Shown piece after piece: positions 1 to 7,029 of a stretch of DNA of 7,036 nt. A program made the translations under genes and the position numbers. Source of the stretch: Candidatus Poribacteria bacterium (lineage in GTDB: Bacteria; Poribacteria; WGA-4E; WGA-3G). Every line of letters begins with the position of its first letter. Position 1 is the first letter of the stretch. The notes under the pieces are model-generated. The model had not been told where the DNA came from, made no database searches, and was given only the letters and a program-made list of their open reading frames with translations. The stretch covers positions 1 to 7,036 of the forward strand of contig VYFM01000441.1 in assembly GCA_009842375.1 (NCBI GenBank), read 5' to 3'.

Positions 1-83
1 ACTATCTACAGGAGGCGTACAAACGCGAACCGAGTGATGAAGAACTCGCTGAATATCTGCATCAAATTAAGGGTGGTTATTAA
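1..83 (+). CDS. C-terminal end of an unidentified protein (5' truncated by window edge)
   Basis: The frame whose first complete codon is at base 3 reads 26 codons to a TAA at 81-83. The peptide is charged and helical in character, containing EPSDEELAEYLHQIK and ending in GGY. A proline followed by acidic residues and a helix (PSDEELAEYL) is common at the C-terminus of many enzymes, so the family cannot be named. The other two forward frames are less protein-like, and one stops early. The frame is therefore a reasonable but unproven choice. The gene lies on the same strand as everything downstream. It is separated from the next gene by 183 bases with no convincing terminator, so co-transcription with the downstream genes is possible but not shown. 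Confidence 0.5.
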   Translation, partial: YLQEAYKREPSDEELAEYLHQIKGGY

Positions 84-124
84 TTGTAAACTTCAGTAGA
101 ACTGTAATGTGTATGTATAACTTG

Positions 125-140
125 GTAGTTCAACTGCTAC
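125..140. repeat. Short imperfect palindrome, possible operator
   Basis: GTAG at 125-128 is complementary to CTAC at 137-140. Nested inside, AGTT-C-AACT (127-135) is a perfect 9-base dyad. The two symmetries are offset by extra bases, so the whole is imperfect. Its place in the intergenic gap would suit a regulator binding site, but nothing in the window identifies a cognate binding protein. Confidence 0.2.
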
Positions 141-150
141 ATAATGTAAG

Positions 151-196
151 TGGTGATCTGTGCTTATGAGATATGGCATGATACTGAGATCCACCA
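151..196. repeat. Imperfect inverted repeat in the intergenic region
   Basis: TGGTGATCT at 151-159 pairs with AGATCCACCA at 187-196. The GATCT/AGATC block and the TGGT/ACCA block are separated by one bulged C (192), and the loop is 27 bases. No T-tract follows, so it is a poor intrinsic terminator. It lies just upstream of the candidate -10 element at 208-216, a position where an operator or a 5' structural element could sit. The long loop and single bulge keep confidence low. Confidence 0.3.
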
Positions 197-207
197 TATA
201 ACGCGTT

Positions 208-216
208 TGGTGTAAT
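208..216 (+). promoter_or_regulatory. Possible extended -10 promoter element for the regulator gene
   Basis: TGG followed by TGTAAT matches the extended -10 pattern TGn-TATAAT with one mismatch in the hexamer. It would place transcription start near base 223, about 45 bases before the ATG at 267. There is no good -35 hexamer at the expected spacing, though extended -10 promoters can function without one. Such matches occur by chance in AT-rich DNA, so this is only the best candidate in the 84-266 gap. Confidence 0.22.
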
Positions 217-266
217 GAAAATACAAAACCCAACTAAGTATTATTTTCGTTAAGTCATATACATTT

Positions 267-3200
267 ATGAAAAGCCTAATACAAAAGCGGTGCCCTGATT
301 GTGGTTTTATGAATCCTGCAGTGAAGTATTGTGGTGATTGCGGTCAAGCACTTGATGAAATGGACACTTCGCTCAGTACTGCACCTATCAACAAGGCAGA
401 AAGACGGCAGTTGACCGTTTTATTCTGTGATGTGATAGATTCAACTGCCTTGACAGAACAGTTAGATCCAGAGGATTTACGGCAAGTGTTGGATTCGTAT
501 CGTGCATCTGTCGCGGATGTCGTGTTAGAATACGATGGTCACATTGCCCGGTATTTTGGTGATGGCATCTTAGTCTATTTCGGATATCCGATTGCTCATG
601 AAGATGCGACACGAAGGGCTGTACAGGCAGGATTAGGTATTGTTGCTGTGTTAGAAAAACTAAATACCCGTTTGATAGAGACATTCGGTATTGCGATTCA
701 GGTGCGTTTAAGTATAGATACTGGGTTGGTAGTTGTTTGGGAAGTAGGCATGCCGACCAGCAAGTCCAGCGCGAATATGTCATCTTTTGAACGTTATCAC
801 GGTGATGCGATAGACATTGTGGGTAAAACCCCGAATATTGCGGCGCGTATGCAGCAAGTTGCCCCTCCCAATGGTATTGTTATAGGCGAAACCACACTCA
901 GATTGATTGAAGATTATTTTACCTATCAGGACATGGGTACAATAGAACTGAAAGGTATTTCGCAACCCGTACCGATTTATCAGATACTTGATGAACACCC
1001 GGACGGTGCCCTACCGGTATTCAGACGCGAGCAGGCTACACCTCAGCAGCAGAGCAGCGTGACTCCGTTAATTGGAAGAGCACGTCAAGTTGCAACCTTA
1101 AAGTCTCGATTGAAGCGTGCGATAACATCATCGGGACAGGTTGTATTGATTGAAGGTGAAGCGGGTATTGGTAAATCGCGTATTGTTGCGGTTATTGCCG
1201 AGGAAGCAGTAAATGCTGGGGCACAAATCTTAGAATGCCGAGGTTCTCCAGATTCTCAGAATAGTCCACTTTATCCAATTCTATCACTATTGCAACAACA
1301 ACTCTTACAGTTCGGAGAAATCGACACTGATAGTACACGTTTGCATAAATTGGAGCAATTTCTACAATCCCATGAAATGTCAGTCAATCCTTTACCTCTA
1401 TTAGCAGAATTATTAGAGATAGATGGTGACTATCGATCAGTGGAATTGAAACCAGCACAACGAAGAAGACGAACGTTACAAGTACTCGTTCAGATATTTC
1501 TGAAAACTGCACAGAAAAAACCACTATTATTAATAGCCGAAGATCTCCATTGGGCTGACCCATCGACCTTGGATTTTTTACATCTATTGATCTCTCGTGT
1601 GGAAACAGCAGCACTTCTTGCTATTTTGACATCCCGAGCCGAAATAGGTGTCAATCAGGATAGTACATACGTCGCAGGTAGAGCAAAACTGAAAACACTT
1701 ACAGAGTTAGCGTGGGTAACTCAGATGACGTTGAGACGGCTAAATGGTAAACAAGTTTCGCAGATGATTTTAGAGGTAGCAGGTGAACAGACGATCCCTG
1801 CGGATATATCTAAGCAAATTGCCGTGAAAACTGAGGGTGTACCTTTGTTTGTGGAAGAGTTGACACGTATGGCACTTGAATCTGACTTGGATAATATAGA
1901 TGTGTCAACAGAGATACCTGCGACTCTGCAGGCATCATTGACTGCCCGTCTTGATAGACTCGGTTCTCGGAAAGAACTCGTCCAACTTGGTGCGACCTTG
2001 GGTAGAGAATGGACAGCAGAACTTCTGTATAAGGTCATTATAAGTTTGACTGAAGAACCGGAAGCAGATGAGTTTTTAGCACATCCCGATCAATTTGCGG
2101 TATTTCGTTCATTTCCCGAACAGATGGACGATAATACGTGGCTTCAAAAAGAATTACAGCAGCTCGTTGAAGCAGAAATCTTACGGATACGACAGACTCA
2201 CGAACATAAACAGATCTTTACTTTCAAGCATCCGATGATACGTGAAACAGCGTATCAAGCGTTGTTAAGGAGTACGCGTCAAACCTATCATCGTCGTATT
2301 GCGACTGTGTTATGCGAGTCATTTGGTGATGTAGTACGTGTGCAACCGGAATTAGTAGCATATCACTACACAGAGGGTGAATTACCTGAACGGGCTATTG
2401 AATTTTGGCAACAAGCGGGTCAACGCGCAGTAGAAAGATCCGCGAATGTTGAAGGGGTCCGTCATTTGACGCAAGGATTAGCATTGTTAGAAACAATGCC
2501 AGAAAACCCCGCACGTGATGCACGAGAATTGGTGATCCAAACAACGTTAGGTCCAGCACTTATTGCAACGATGGGATATGCTGCGCCTGAAGTAGAAAAG
2601 ACGTACACACGCGCAAAAGCCCTGTTGGAGACTATGCCAAATAATGAACGTATGCTTGTCCGGTTTCCGATTCTGTTTGGATTATGGCTTTGTTATTTGG
2701 TTCGTGCGAAGTTACAAACTGCTCGAGAGTTAGGGGAACAGTGTCTTGTGATGGCACAACAACAAGCGAACACTGTGTTAGAAGTTGAAGCGCATCGTGC
2801 ATTGGGTGCTACGCTTTATTACCTCGGTGAGTTGAAAATGGCACGTGCCCATGTTGAAGCAGGAATTGCCCATTATGATCCACATCAACATCCAGTTGAC
2901 ACTTTTTTCCACTATCTTGCTGACCCAGGGATGACTTTGCATGCTTACGCTGCACCATTGGTATGGTGTTTAGGTTATCCAGAACAAGCATTAGCACAAT
3001 TAGATGCTTCCCAAAAGATGGGAGAGGAACGTCGGCATCCGTTCAGTCAAGTGGTGTCTTTACATTTTGGTGGGATACTTTTTCAACAACGCCGCGAGAC
3101 AGAGAAAGTAGACAGGTATGCGACAGAACTCAGCGCAATATGCAAGGAACACGGTTTTTCTGTGTGGGCACCAACGGGTAAGATTATGAAAGGTTGGGTA

Positions 3201-3722
3201 TTACAGCAAAATTCAGACGAACCACACGAAGAGGGTTTAGCCTTGATTCGAGAAGGAATTGCTGAATGGAAGGCAAATCGATCCAGAGTATTACTTCCGG
3301 TCTACCTTGGGATGTTGGCGGATGCTTATGGACAGGGCGGAAAACCGCAAGAAGGTCTCCAGACAATAGAAGAAGCATTTGAAGCAGCTGCTGAGAGCGG
3401 TGAAAGAACGAACGAAGCAGAACTCAATCGACTCAAAGGTGAACTATTGCTAAAATTGGGTGCTACTGAACAAGGTAGGTATTCTGAAGCGGAGGTATAC
3501 TTTGAAAAGTCGTTGTCTATTGCCCGGCATCAAGAAGCGAAATCGTGGGAACTTCGAACGGCTGTTAGCTTAAGCAGACTTCTGATTGCACAGAACCGTC
3601 ATGATGATGCGTACTCGCTTCTTAAACCGATATATGAGCGGTTTACGGAAGGTTTTGACACTGTTGACTTGACAGAGGCGCGTGAGTTGTTGCAGGTATT
3701 AGATGGAGAAAGAAAAATATGA
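267..3722 (+). CDS. Zinc ribbon / class III adenylate-guanylate cyclase / STAND-type ATPase / TPR signalling protein
   Basis: This is a large cytoplasmic signalling protein of 1151 residues. Residues 9-25 form a zinc ribbon (C9-x2-C12 and C22-x2-C25). Residues about 45-240 are a class III nucleotide cyclase domain. Its metal aspartates are present (D55 in FCDVIDST, D99 in YFGDG), and so are the transition-state pair N190 and R194 in TPNIAAR. D183 sits at the second purine-recognition position, while the usual lysine of the first is R95. Residues about 267-540 are an AAA_16/STAND ATPase, with Walker A GEAGIGKS (297-304) and Walker B LLLIAEDLHWAD (420-431). Residues 555-690 resemble the winged-helix region that follows this ATPase type (TFKHPMIRETAYQALL). 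Residues about 700-1151 are alpha-helical TPR-like repeats, presumably for ligand or partner binding. No DNA-binding HTH is seen at the C-terminus. ATG 267 is the only start: the frame has no upstream start codon before a TGA at 216-218, and a later Met would lose the zinc ribbon. No clear Shine-Dalgarno precedes it. The product is probably cAMP or cGMP if the domain is active; ligand and output are unknown. Confidence 0.93.
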   Translation: MKSLIQKRCPDCGFMNPAVKYCGDCGQALDEMDTSLSTAPINKAERRQLTVLFCDVIDSTALTEQLDPEDLRQVLDSYRASVADVVLEYDGHIARYFGDGILVYFGYPIAHEDATRRAVQAGLGIVAVLEKLNTRLIETFGIAIQVRLSIDTGLVVVWEVGMPTSKSSANMSSFERYHGDAIDIVGKTPNIAARMQQVAPPNGIVIGETTLRLIEDYFTYQDMGTIELKGISQPVPIYQILDEHPDGALPVFRREQATPQQQSSVTPLIGRARQVATLKSRLKRAITSSGQVVLIEGEAGIGKSRIVAVIAEEAVNAGAQILECRGSPDSQNSPLYPILSLLQQQLLQFGEIDTDSTRLHKLEQFLQSHEMSVNPLPLLAELLEIDGDYRSVELKPAQRRRRTLQVLVQIFLKTAQKKPLLLIAEDLHWADPSTLDFLHLLISRVETAALLAILTSRAEIGVNQDSTYVAGRAKLKTLTELAWVTQMTLRRLNGKQVSQMILEVAGEQTIPADISKQIAVKTEGVPLFVEELTRMALESDLDNIDVSTEIPATLQASLTARLDRLGSRKELVQLGATLGREWTAELLYKVIISLTEEPEADEFLAHPDQFAVFRSFPEQMDDNTWLQKELQQLVEAEILRIRQTHEHKQIFTFKHPMIRETAYQALLRSTRQTYHRRIATVLCESFGDVVRVQPELVAYHYTEGELPERAIEFWQQAGQRAVERSANVEGVRHLTQGLALLETMPENPARDARELVIQTTLGPALIATMGYAAPEVEKTYTRAKALLETMPNNERMLVRFPILFGLWLCYLVRAKLQTARELGEQCLVMAQQQANTVLEVEAHRALGATLYYLGELKMARAHVEAGIAHYDPHQHPVDTFFHYLADPGMTLHAYAAPLVWCLGYPEQALAQLDASQKMGEERRHPFSQVVSLHFGGILFQQRRETEKVDRYATELSAICKEHGFSVWAPTGKIMKGWVLQQNSDEPHEEGLALIREGIAEWKANRSRVLLPVYLGMLADAYGQGGKPQEGLQTIEEAFEAAAESGERTNEAELNRLKGELLLKLGATEQGRYSEAEVYFEKSLSIARHQEAKSWELRTAVSLSRLLIAQNRHDDAYSLLKPIYERFTEGFDTVDLTEARELLQVLDGERKI
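3705..3710 (+). promoter_or_regulatory. Ribosome binding site for the isomerase gene
   Basis: GGAGAA lies inside the last codons of the regulator gene, 8-10 bases before the ATG at 3719. It supports the overlapping start and translation of the isomerase from the same transcript. Confidence 0.6.
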
Positions 3723-4579
3723 GACTTGGTGTTGTTGGTATATGTAGTGATTTCCGAACACTAAATCAGGAAGAGATAGATGCGGTTCAGAAATTGCAGT
3801 TTACAGGGGTGAGTTACCATTTTGCAAGTTCCAATATTCCACTTGTTTCTCCAGAAGAAATAACGCGATGTAGATTTCTCCTTGAAAAAGCACAGCTTGA
3901 TTTGGTACAATTTGGTATAACGTATTCTGAATGTCTGTTTGATCCGAGTGTTTCAGTCCGTGAGGCAGCGATTGAAGCGGTCAATTGTGGTATGAGAGTG
4001 GCGCGAGAACTCGGAGCACATCATTATCTATTTCGTCCTGGTAGTTTAAATCCTGATGGCGCATGGACTTCTCATAAAGATAACTATTTACCAGAATCGA
4101 TGGAAAGGTTAATTGAGACGTTAAAACCAATTGCAGAGAACGCAGAACGTGAAACGTTGACACTTGTTATGGAAACGCATGCTGTCTCAATTATGGATTC
4201 ACCTGAGACATGCAGAGAGATAGTTGAGAGCGTGGGTTCTGATAGACTACGGATTGTGATGGATTTTGTCAACCATTTTCAAACACTCAGACAGGTATAT
4301 GAAAGTGAAGCGAGGCTTAATCATATTTTTGATGTGATGGGACCGATTGCTCCTATGGCACATATTAAGGACATTCGCGTTGAAAACGGATTGGTTTTAC
4401 ACCTGAATGAAGAGGTTCCTGGTGAGGGAGAATTGGAAATTGGAGTGGCATTAAAACGGTTTAACGAACTTTATCCTGATGGCTATGGGTTAATCGAACA
4501 TCTGCCGTTAGAGAAAATTCCACTTGCGAACACAAATGTCCGGAAAATTGCATCTGAAAATGGGGTAGATATCTATTAA
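3719..4579 (+). CDS. Sugar phosphate isomerase/epimerase family protein (xylose isomerase-like TIM barrel)
   Basis: The protein has 286 residues, a usual length for the AP_endonuc_2 / xylose-isomerase-like TIM-barrel superfamily. The expected divalent-metal ligands fall at strand ends in the right order: E152 (LVMETH), D182 (IVMDFVN), H215 (AHIKD) and E260 (LIEHL). H154, H186 and K217 lie nearby and may be substrate-facing. The early MRLGVVGICSDF strand and the GVSYHF segment (30-35) fit the first barrel strands. In this superfamily such proteins isomerise or epimerise keto sugars, sugar phosphates or inositols; the substrate here cannot be read from sequence. There is no signal peptide, so it is cytoplasmic. 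Its ATG overlaps the regulator's TGA by four bases (ATGA), which favours translational coupling. Endonuclease IV is unlikely, because its larger set of nine zinc ligands is not evident. The gene is intact, with no frameshift. Confidence 0.88.
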   Translation: MRLGVVGICSDFRTLNQEEIDAVQKLQFTGVSYHFASSNIPLVSPEEITRCRFLLEKAQLDLVQFGITYSECLFDPSVSVREAAIEAVNCGMRVARELGAHHYLFRPGSLNPDGAWTSHKDNYLPESMERLIETLKPIAENAERETLTLVMETHAVSIMDSPETCREIVESVGSDRLRIVMDFVNHFQTLRQVYESEARLNHIFDVMGPIAPMAHIKDIRVENGLVLHLNEEVPGEGELEIGVALKRFNELYPDGYGLIEHLPLEKIPLANTNVRKIASENGVDIY

Positions 4580-4581
4580 TT

Positions 4582-4586
4582 GGGGG
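4582..4586 (+). promoter_or_regulatory. Ribosome binding site deciding the start of the membrane protein gene
   Basis: GGGGG sits 8 bases before the ATG at 4595. This favours that ATG over the in-frame TTG at 4580, which directly abuts the previous stop codon and has only a G-run 14 bases upstream. An ATG at 4588 is in another frame. Confidence 0.55.
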
Positions 4587-4594
4587 TATGCATC

Positions 4595-6994
4595 ATGTTA
4601 AAGAAAAGACAAGTTTTCCTGTTGATTCTCGTTATAGGAATGGTGTTTGCAGCGTACTCAGCGATAGGTCAGGAGGAGAATATCGTTGACGATGTTCAGG
4701 AAGGTGCGAAAGGTATTTGGGAGAAGATTAGATTACCTGTTATCGCTGCTGTGCTGATGTTTGTTTTCCAAGGGATTATTTATGTCATTAATCTGTTCAA
4801 AAAAGACAGATTGCTTAAGACACTTCTTGGTAAGTATGTAGTTTTTCATATGAAAAATGGACATCGTTATCGGGGAACGATGCGTTTGGATACCAGAGGT
4901 GCAGAAATCATTTCGGAAGAATCTCGTCAACGTGGACAGGCACCGAGTTATATTTTCGGTAAGGATGAGTTAGAGAAACAGATTGGTGCATATATCCGTT
5001 ATCACGACATGATGAATGATAGAGAAAAGCGCGAACGCGCTTGGGATCTTGAAAATCTCACTAATCCTCCGATTACCCAACGTTTAGTTCGAAGAATCAG
5101 AAACATGTTTATAGAACTGAATAAAGCTGTCCAAAATGCAATCAGCATGTTATGGGGTGGTATCAGAAGGGCTGCAAGCCCATTGCAACAACAGTTACAA
5201 CGAATTGATACGACTGCTAAAGAACTCGGTGGAGAAGGCGATGCCGTGAGTACACTCAACAAATTGGAAGCTGAATCCAAGGAATTTTTAAAAGAGGAGA
5301 GTTATGAGCGGATTATTGAACGTCTTGTTGGAACTCGTGTCAAAATCAGAATAAACGGTGTGGAACATGGTAATGGAGAATATTTTGCTCTTTTCAAGGA
5401 TTACAACGGACAAAACATGGTCTTCATGAATGTGAAAGATAAGGATGGTAAAGGTTTTAGAGACCATTGGGGTTACGATCATGAGTACAAACACAATATC
5501 AACAACTTCAATCGACGGGATGAACGCGGTTTGAGATGTCGCATGATTGAGGATGATCAAGGCAGATACTTTTTAGTTTTTGAGAACAATACCGCCTATA
5601 CCATACAAGTAGGTAAGGTTCTGCTACATGATGGATCACCGAACTGGGAGAGGAATTTTGAGTTCAAGTTCCATATTGAACCACTCAGTGTGAGAAGAGT
5701 TCGACTTAATCCTGTCTCAAGGCATAGAGTGGGTCCATTTGAACGTGTCACGACTCCTGAACACCGAACACCGAGGAATTTTAAGAAGATAAGGCTTGAC
5801 TTCCGATCTTTTCGAGATGCTGATGTTATTTTCCCTCGTAGTGTGTGTACTATTATCGAAAGTGCTGAGAAACAACAACAGGAGATGTTCAGTATATCTG
5901 CATTGACAGACGCGATTCTTGACCGAAGTGAATCTGAAGAAATTGCTATACAGGATACCCAAGGTCGACCAATTCATGGTATGAACCTGGTACATGGCTA
6001 TGTTACCAACGTCAATGAGGATCGTATTGATCTCAAGACGATTGATTTAAATTATAGTCGTCGTTGGGAAGTAGAAAGTGCGTATACGCATTTTGATAAT
6101 ACATTACGTCACCAAGATCCTGTTCATCGTCGGATGATTCCATATTTTGCGAACAAATTGGTTGCCCAAAATGCACTTGTAGAACAGATACGTGATAACC
6201 CGCTTCAAAAAGAAGCATTTTCTCAATTTGCATACCCCAAGCTAATCAAAAAACGGTTGCGTCTCCCATTGCAGAAGTTTTTGCCATCGAATGGTGAACT
6301 CCGTCTCCCACTTAAGGTGATGGCACTAACAGGCAACGGTACTGATGTGGAATATCCTTTCCTTGAGCGTTTTGAATATGTCAACGAACACCATATGCTG
6401 TATGAATCAGTTGATAACCTACGGAATGAACGACTTGCGAAAATGGATATATTGTGGATAGGAAACGGTGAAATATATAAAGCGGGTTACCGCTTTAATA
6501 TTGATACTGAACACCGTATCAAGAATTTCGTTAGTCAAGGTGGTGTTGTTATTGTATCGGGACAGGATGTGAAGGCGAATTATAGACAGAGACGGGGAAC
6601 TGGGTGGATTCCCGAACCGTTGACAGGTGTAGAATATGATGAAACGGATGAACTGCTACCGACTTCTCAAGGGAGAAGGAGCCGTGTTTTCCATACACCG
6701 AATTTGCTTAATACTACACCCGAGACCAAAGAAATTCCATTGGTTAAACTTGATGATATGTGGGTAGACCCGCTTGGCAAATGGAATTCACTCGCTAAAT
6801 CAACTGTAGAGGAAGATGCTTCGGCACTGCTTACGTTACCATTTCAGAAAGGTTTGTATATTGTTACGAGTTTGAAGAATGATACAGAGAAGGATGTGGA
6901 AACAAACAAGAAATTGATGGAAAATTTGTTATTCTTCTCTGTTAAGTGGATAGACAATCAGAAATGGCGACAGCGTTTTGGGTTAAATCGGTAA
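4595..6994 (+). CDS. Membrane-anchored protein of unknown function with Sm-like N-terminal motif and C-terminal glutamine-amidotransferase-like fold
   Basis: I do not recognise this protein as a named family. Starting at ATG 4595 it has 799 residues; a TTG at 4580 would add five. Residues 7-25 are a hydrophobic signal-like segment after MLKKRQ. Residues 26-46 are acidic, and 47-67 form a second membrane helix followed by FKKDR. By the positive-inside rule the remaining 730 residues face the cytoplasm. Residues 76-106 resemble an Sm1 motif (V..HMKNG...RG....D, with G89, G94 and D99). Residues about 160-240 are helical. Residues 243-282 (VGTRVKIRINGVEHGNGEY) look like a second small beta barrel. 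Residues 310-425 are beta-rich, with an ENNTAYTIQVGKVLL strand pattern and RSFRDADVIFPR. Residues about 449-486 may be a third barrel. Residues about 572-785 resemble a class I glutamine-amidotransferase-like fold of ThuA/DUF4159 type (MDILWIGNG, IKNFVSQGGVVIVSG, QKGLYIVTSL). The only cysteines are C315 and C418, so amidotransferase chemistry is not expected. It lies 15 bases after the isomerase gene, very likely in the same operon. Confidence 0.85.
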   Translation: MLKKRQVFLLILVIGMVFAAYSAIGQEENIVDDVQEGAKGIWEKIRLPVIAAVLMFVFQGIIYVINLFKKDRLLKTLLGKYVVFHMKNGHRYRGTMRLDTRGAEIISEESRQRGQAPSYIFGKDELEKQIGAYIRYHDMMNDREKRERAWDLENLTNPPITQRLVRRIRNMFIELNKAVQNAISMLWGGIRRAASPLQQQLQRIDTTAKELGGEGDAVSTLNKLEAESKEFLKEESYERIIERLVGTRVKIRINGVEHGNGEYFALFKDYNGQNMVFMNVKDKDGKGFRDHWGYDHEYKHNINNFNRRDERGLRCRMIEDDQGRYFLVFENNTAYTIQVGKVLLHDGSPNWERNFEFKFHIEPLSVRRVRLNPVSRHRVGPFERVTTPEHRTPRNFKKIRLDFRSFRDADVIFPRSVCTIIESAEKQQQEMFSISALTDAILDRSESEEIAIQDTQGRPIHGMNLVHGYVTNVNEDRIDLKTIDLNYSRRWEVESAYTHFDNTLRHQDPVHRRMIPYFANKLVAQNALVEQIRDNPLQKEAFSQFAYPKLIKKRLRLPLQKFLPSNGELRLPLKVMALTGNGTDVEYPFLERFEYVNEHHMLYESVDNLRNERLAKMDILWIGNGEIYKAGYRFNIDTEHRIKNFVSQGGVVIVSGQDVKANYRQRRGTGWIPEPLTGVEYDETDELLPTSQGRRSRVFHTPNLLNTTPETKEIPLVKLDDMWVDPLGKWNSLAKSTVEEDASALLTLPFQKGLYIVTSLKNDTEKDVETNKKLMENLLFFSVKWIDNQKWRQRFGLNR

Positions 6995-7006
6995 TTACAT
7001 TGACGA

Positions 7007-7021
7007 AACACGAAAGGTGTT
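7007..7021 (+). other. Weak hairpin after the last gene
   Basis: AACAC (7007-7011) and GTGTT (7017-7021) are perfect complements around a GAAAG loop. The 5-bp stem is AT-rich and is not followed by a T-run, so it is unlikely to terminate transcription. It could instead affect the translation start of a following gene. Confidence 0.3.
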
Positions 7022-7024
7022 ATT

Positions 7025-7029
7025 AGGAA
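7025..7029 (+). promoter_or_regulatory. Possible ribosome binding site of a gene starting beyond the window
   Basis: AGGAA followed by AATAAATC to the window end leaves normal spacing for a start codon just past base 7036. If correct, the operon continues with a fourth gene. The start codon itself is not visible. Confidence 0.35.

Noticed and set aside
205..234. Possible hairpin GTTTGGTGTA with TACAAAACCCAAC before the regulator
   Set aside because: Pairing needs a three-base bulge and a mismatch, and there is no T-run; it is too weak to list as a feature.
388..783. 131-codon open frame on the minus strand inside the cyclase region
   Set aside because: It is fully antisense to a well-supported domain with clear motifs, and its translation shows no recognisable domain.
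2963..3181. Plus-strand 72-codon open frame in another frame of the TPR region
   Set aside because: It overlaps an intact coding frame, and the translation is Arg/Ser/Thr-rich without domain features.
3600..3722. LuxR-type DNA-binding HTH at the regulator C-terminus
   Set aside because: The tail is TPR-like helices to the end and lacks the conserved HTH pattern, so a direct transcription-factor role is not supported.
3719..4579. Endonuclease IV (DNA repair) reading of the TIM-barrel protein
   Set aside because: The superfamily is shared, but the metal ligands fit the simpler E-D-H-E isomerase set and the repair enzyme's extra zinc ligands are not evident.
4580..4594. TTG start directly after the isomerase stop for the membrane protein
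   Set aside because: It would put MGVCI before the natural signal-like MLKKRQ. The G-run at 4582-4586 is well spaced for ATG 4595 instead.
5002..5280. Minus-strand open frame with a hydrophobic, serine-rich translation
   Set aside because: It lies inside the membrane protein gene. Its composition reflects the complement of the helical region and it has no independent support.
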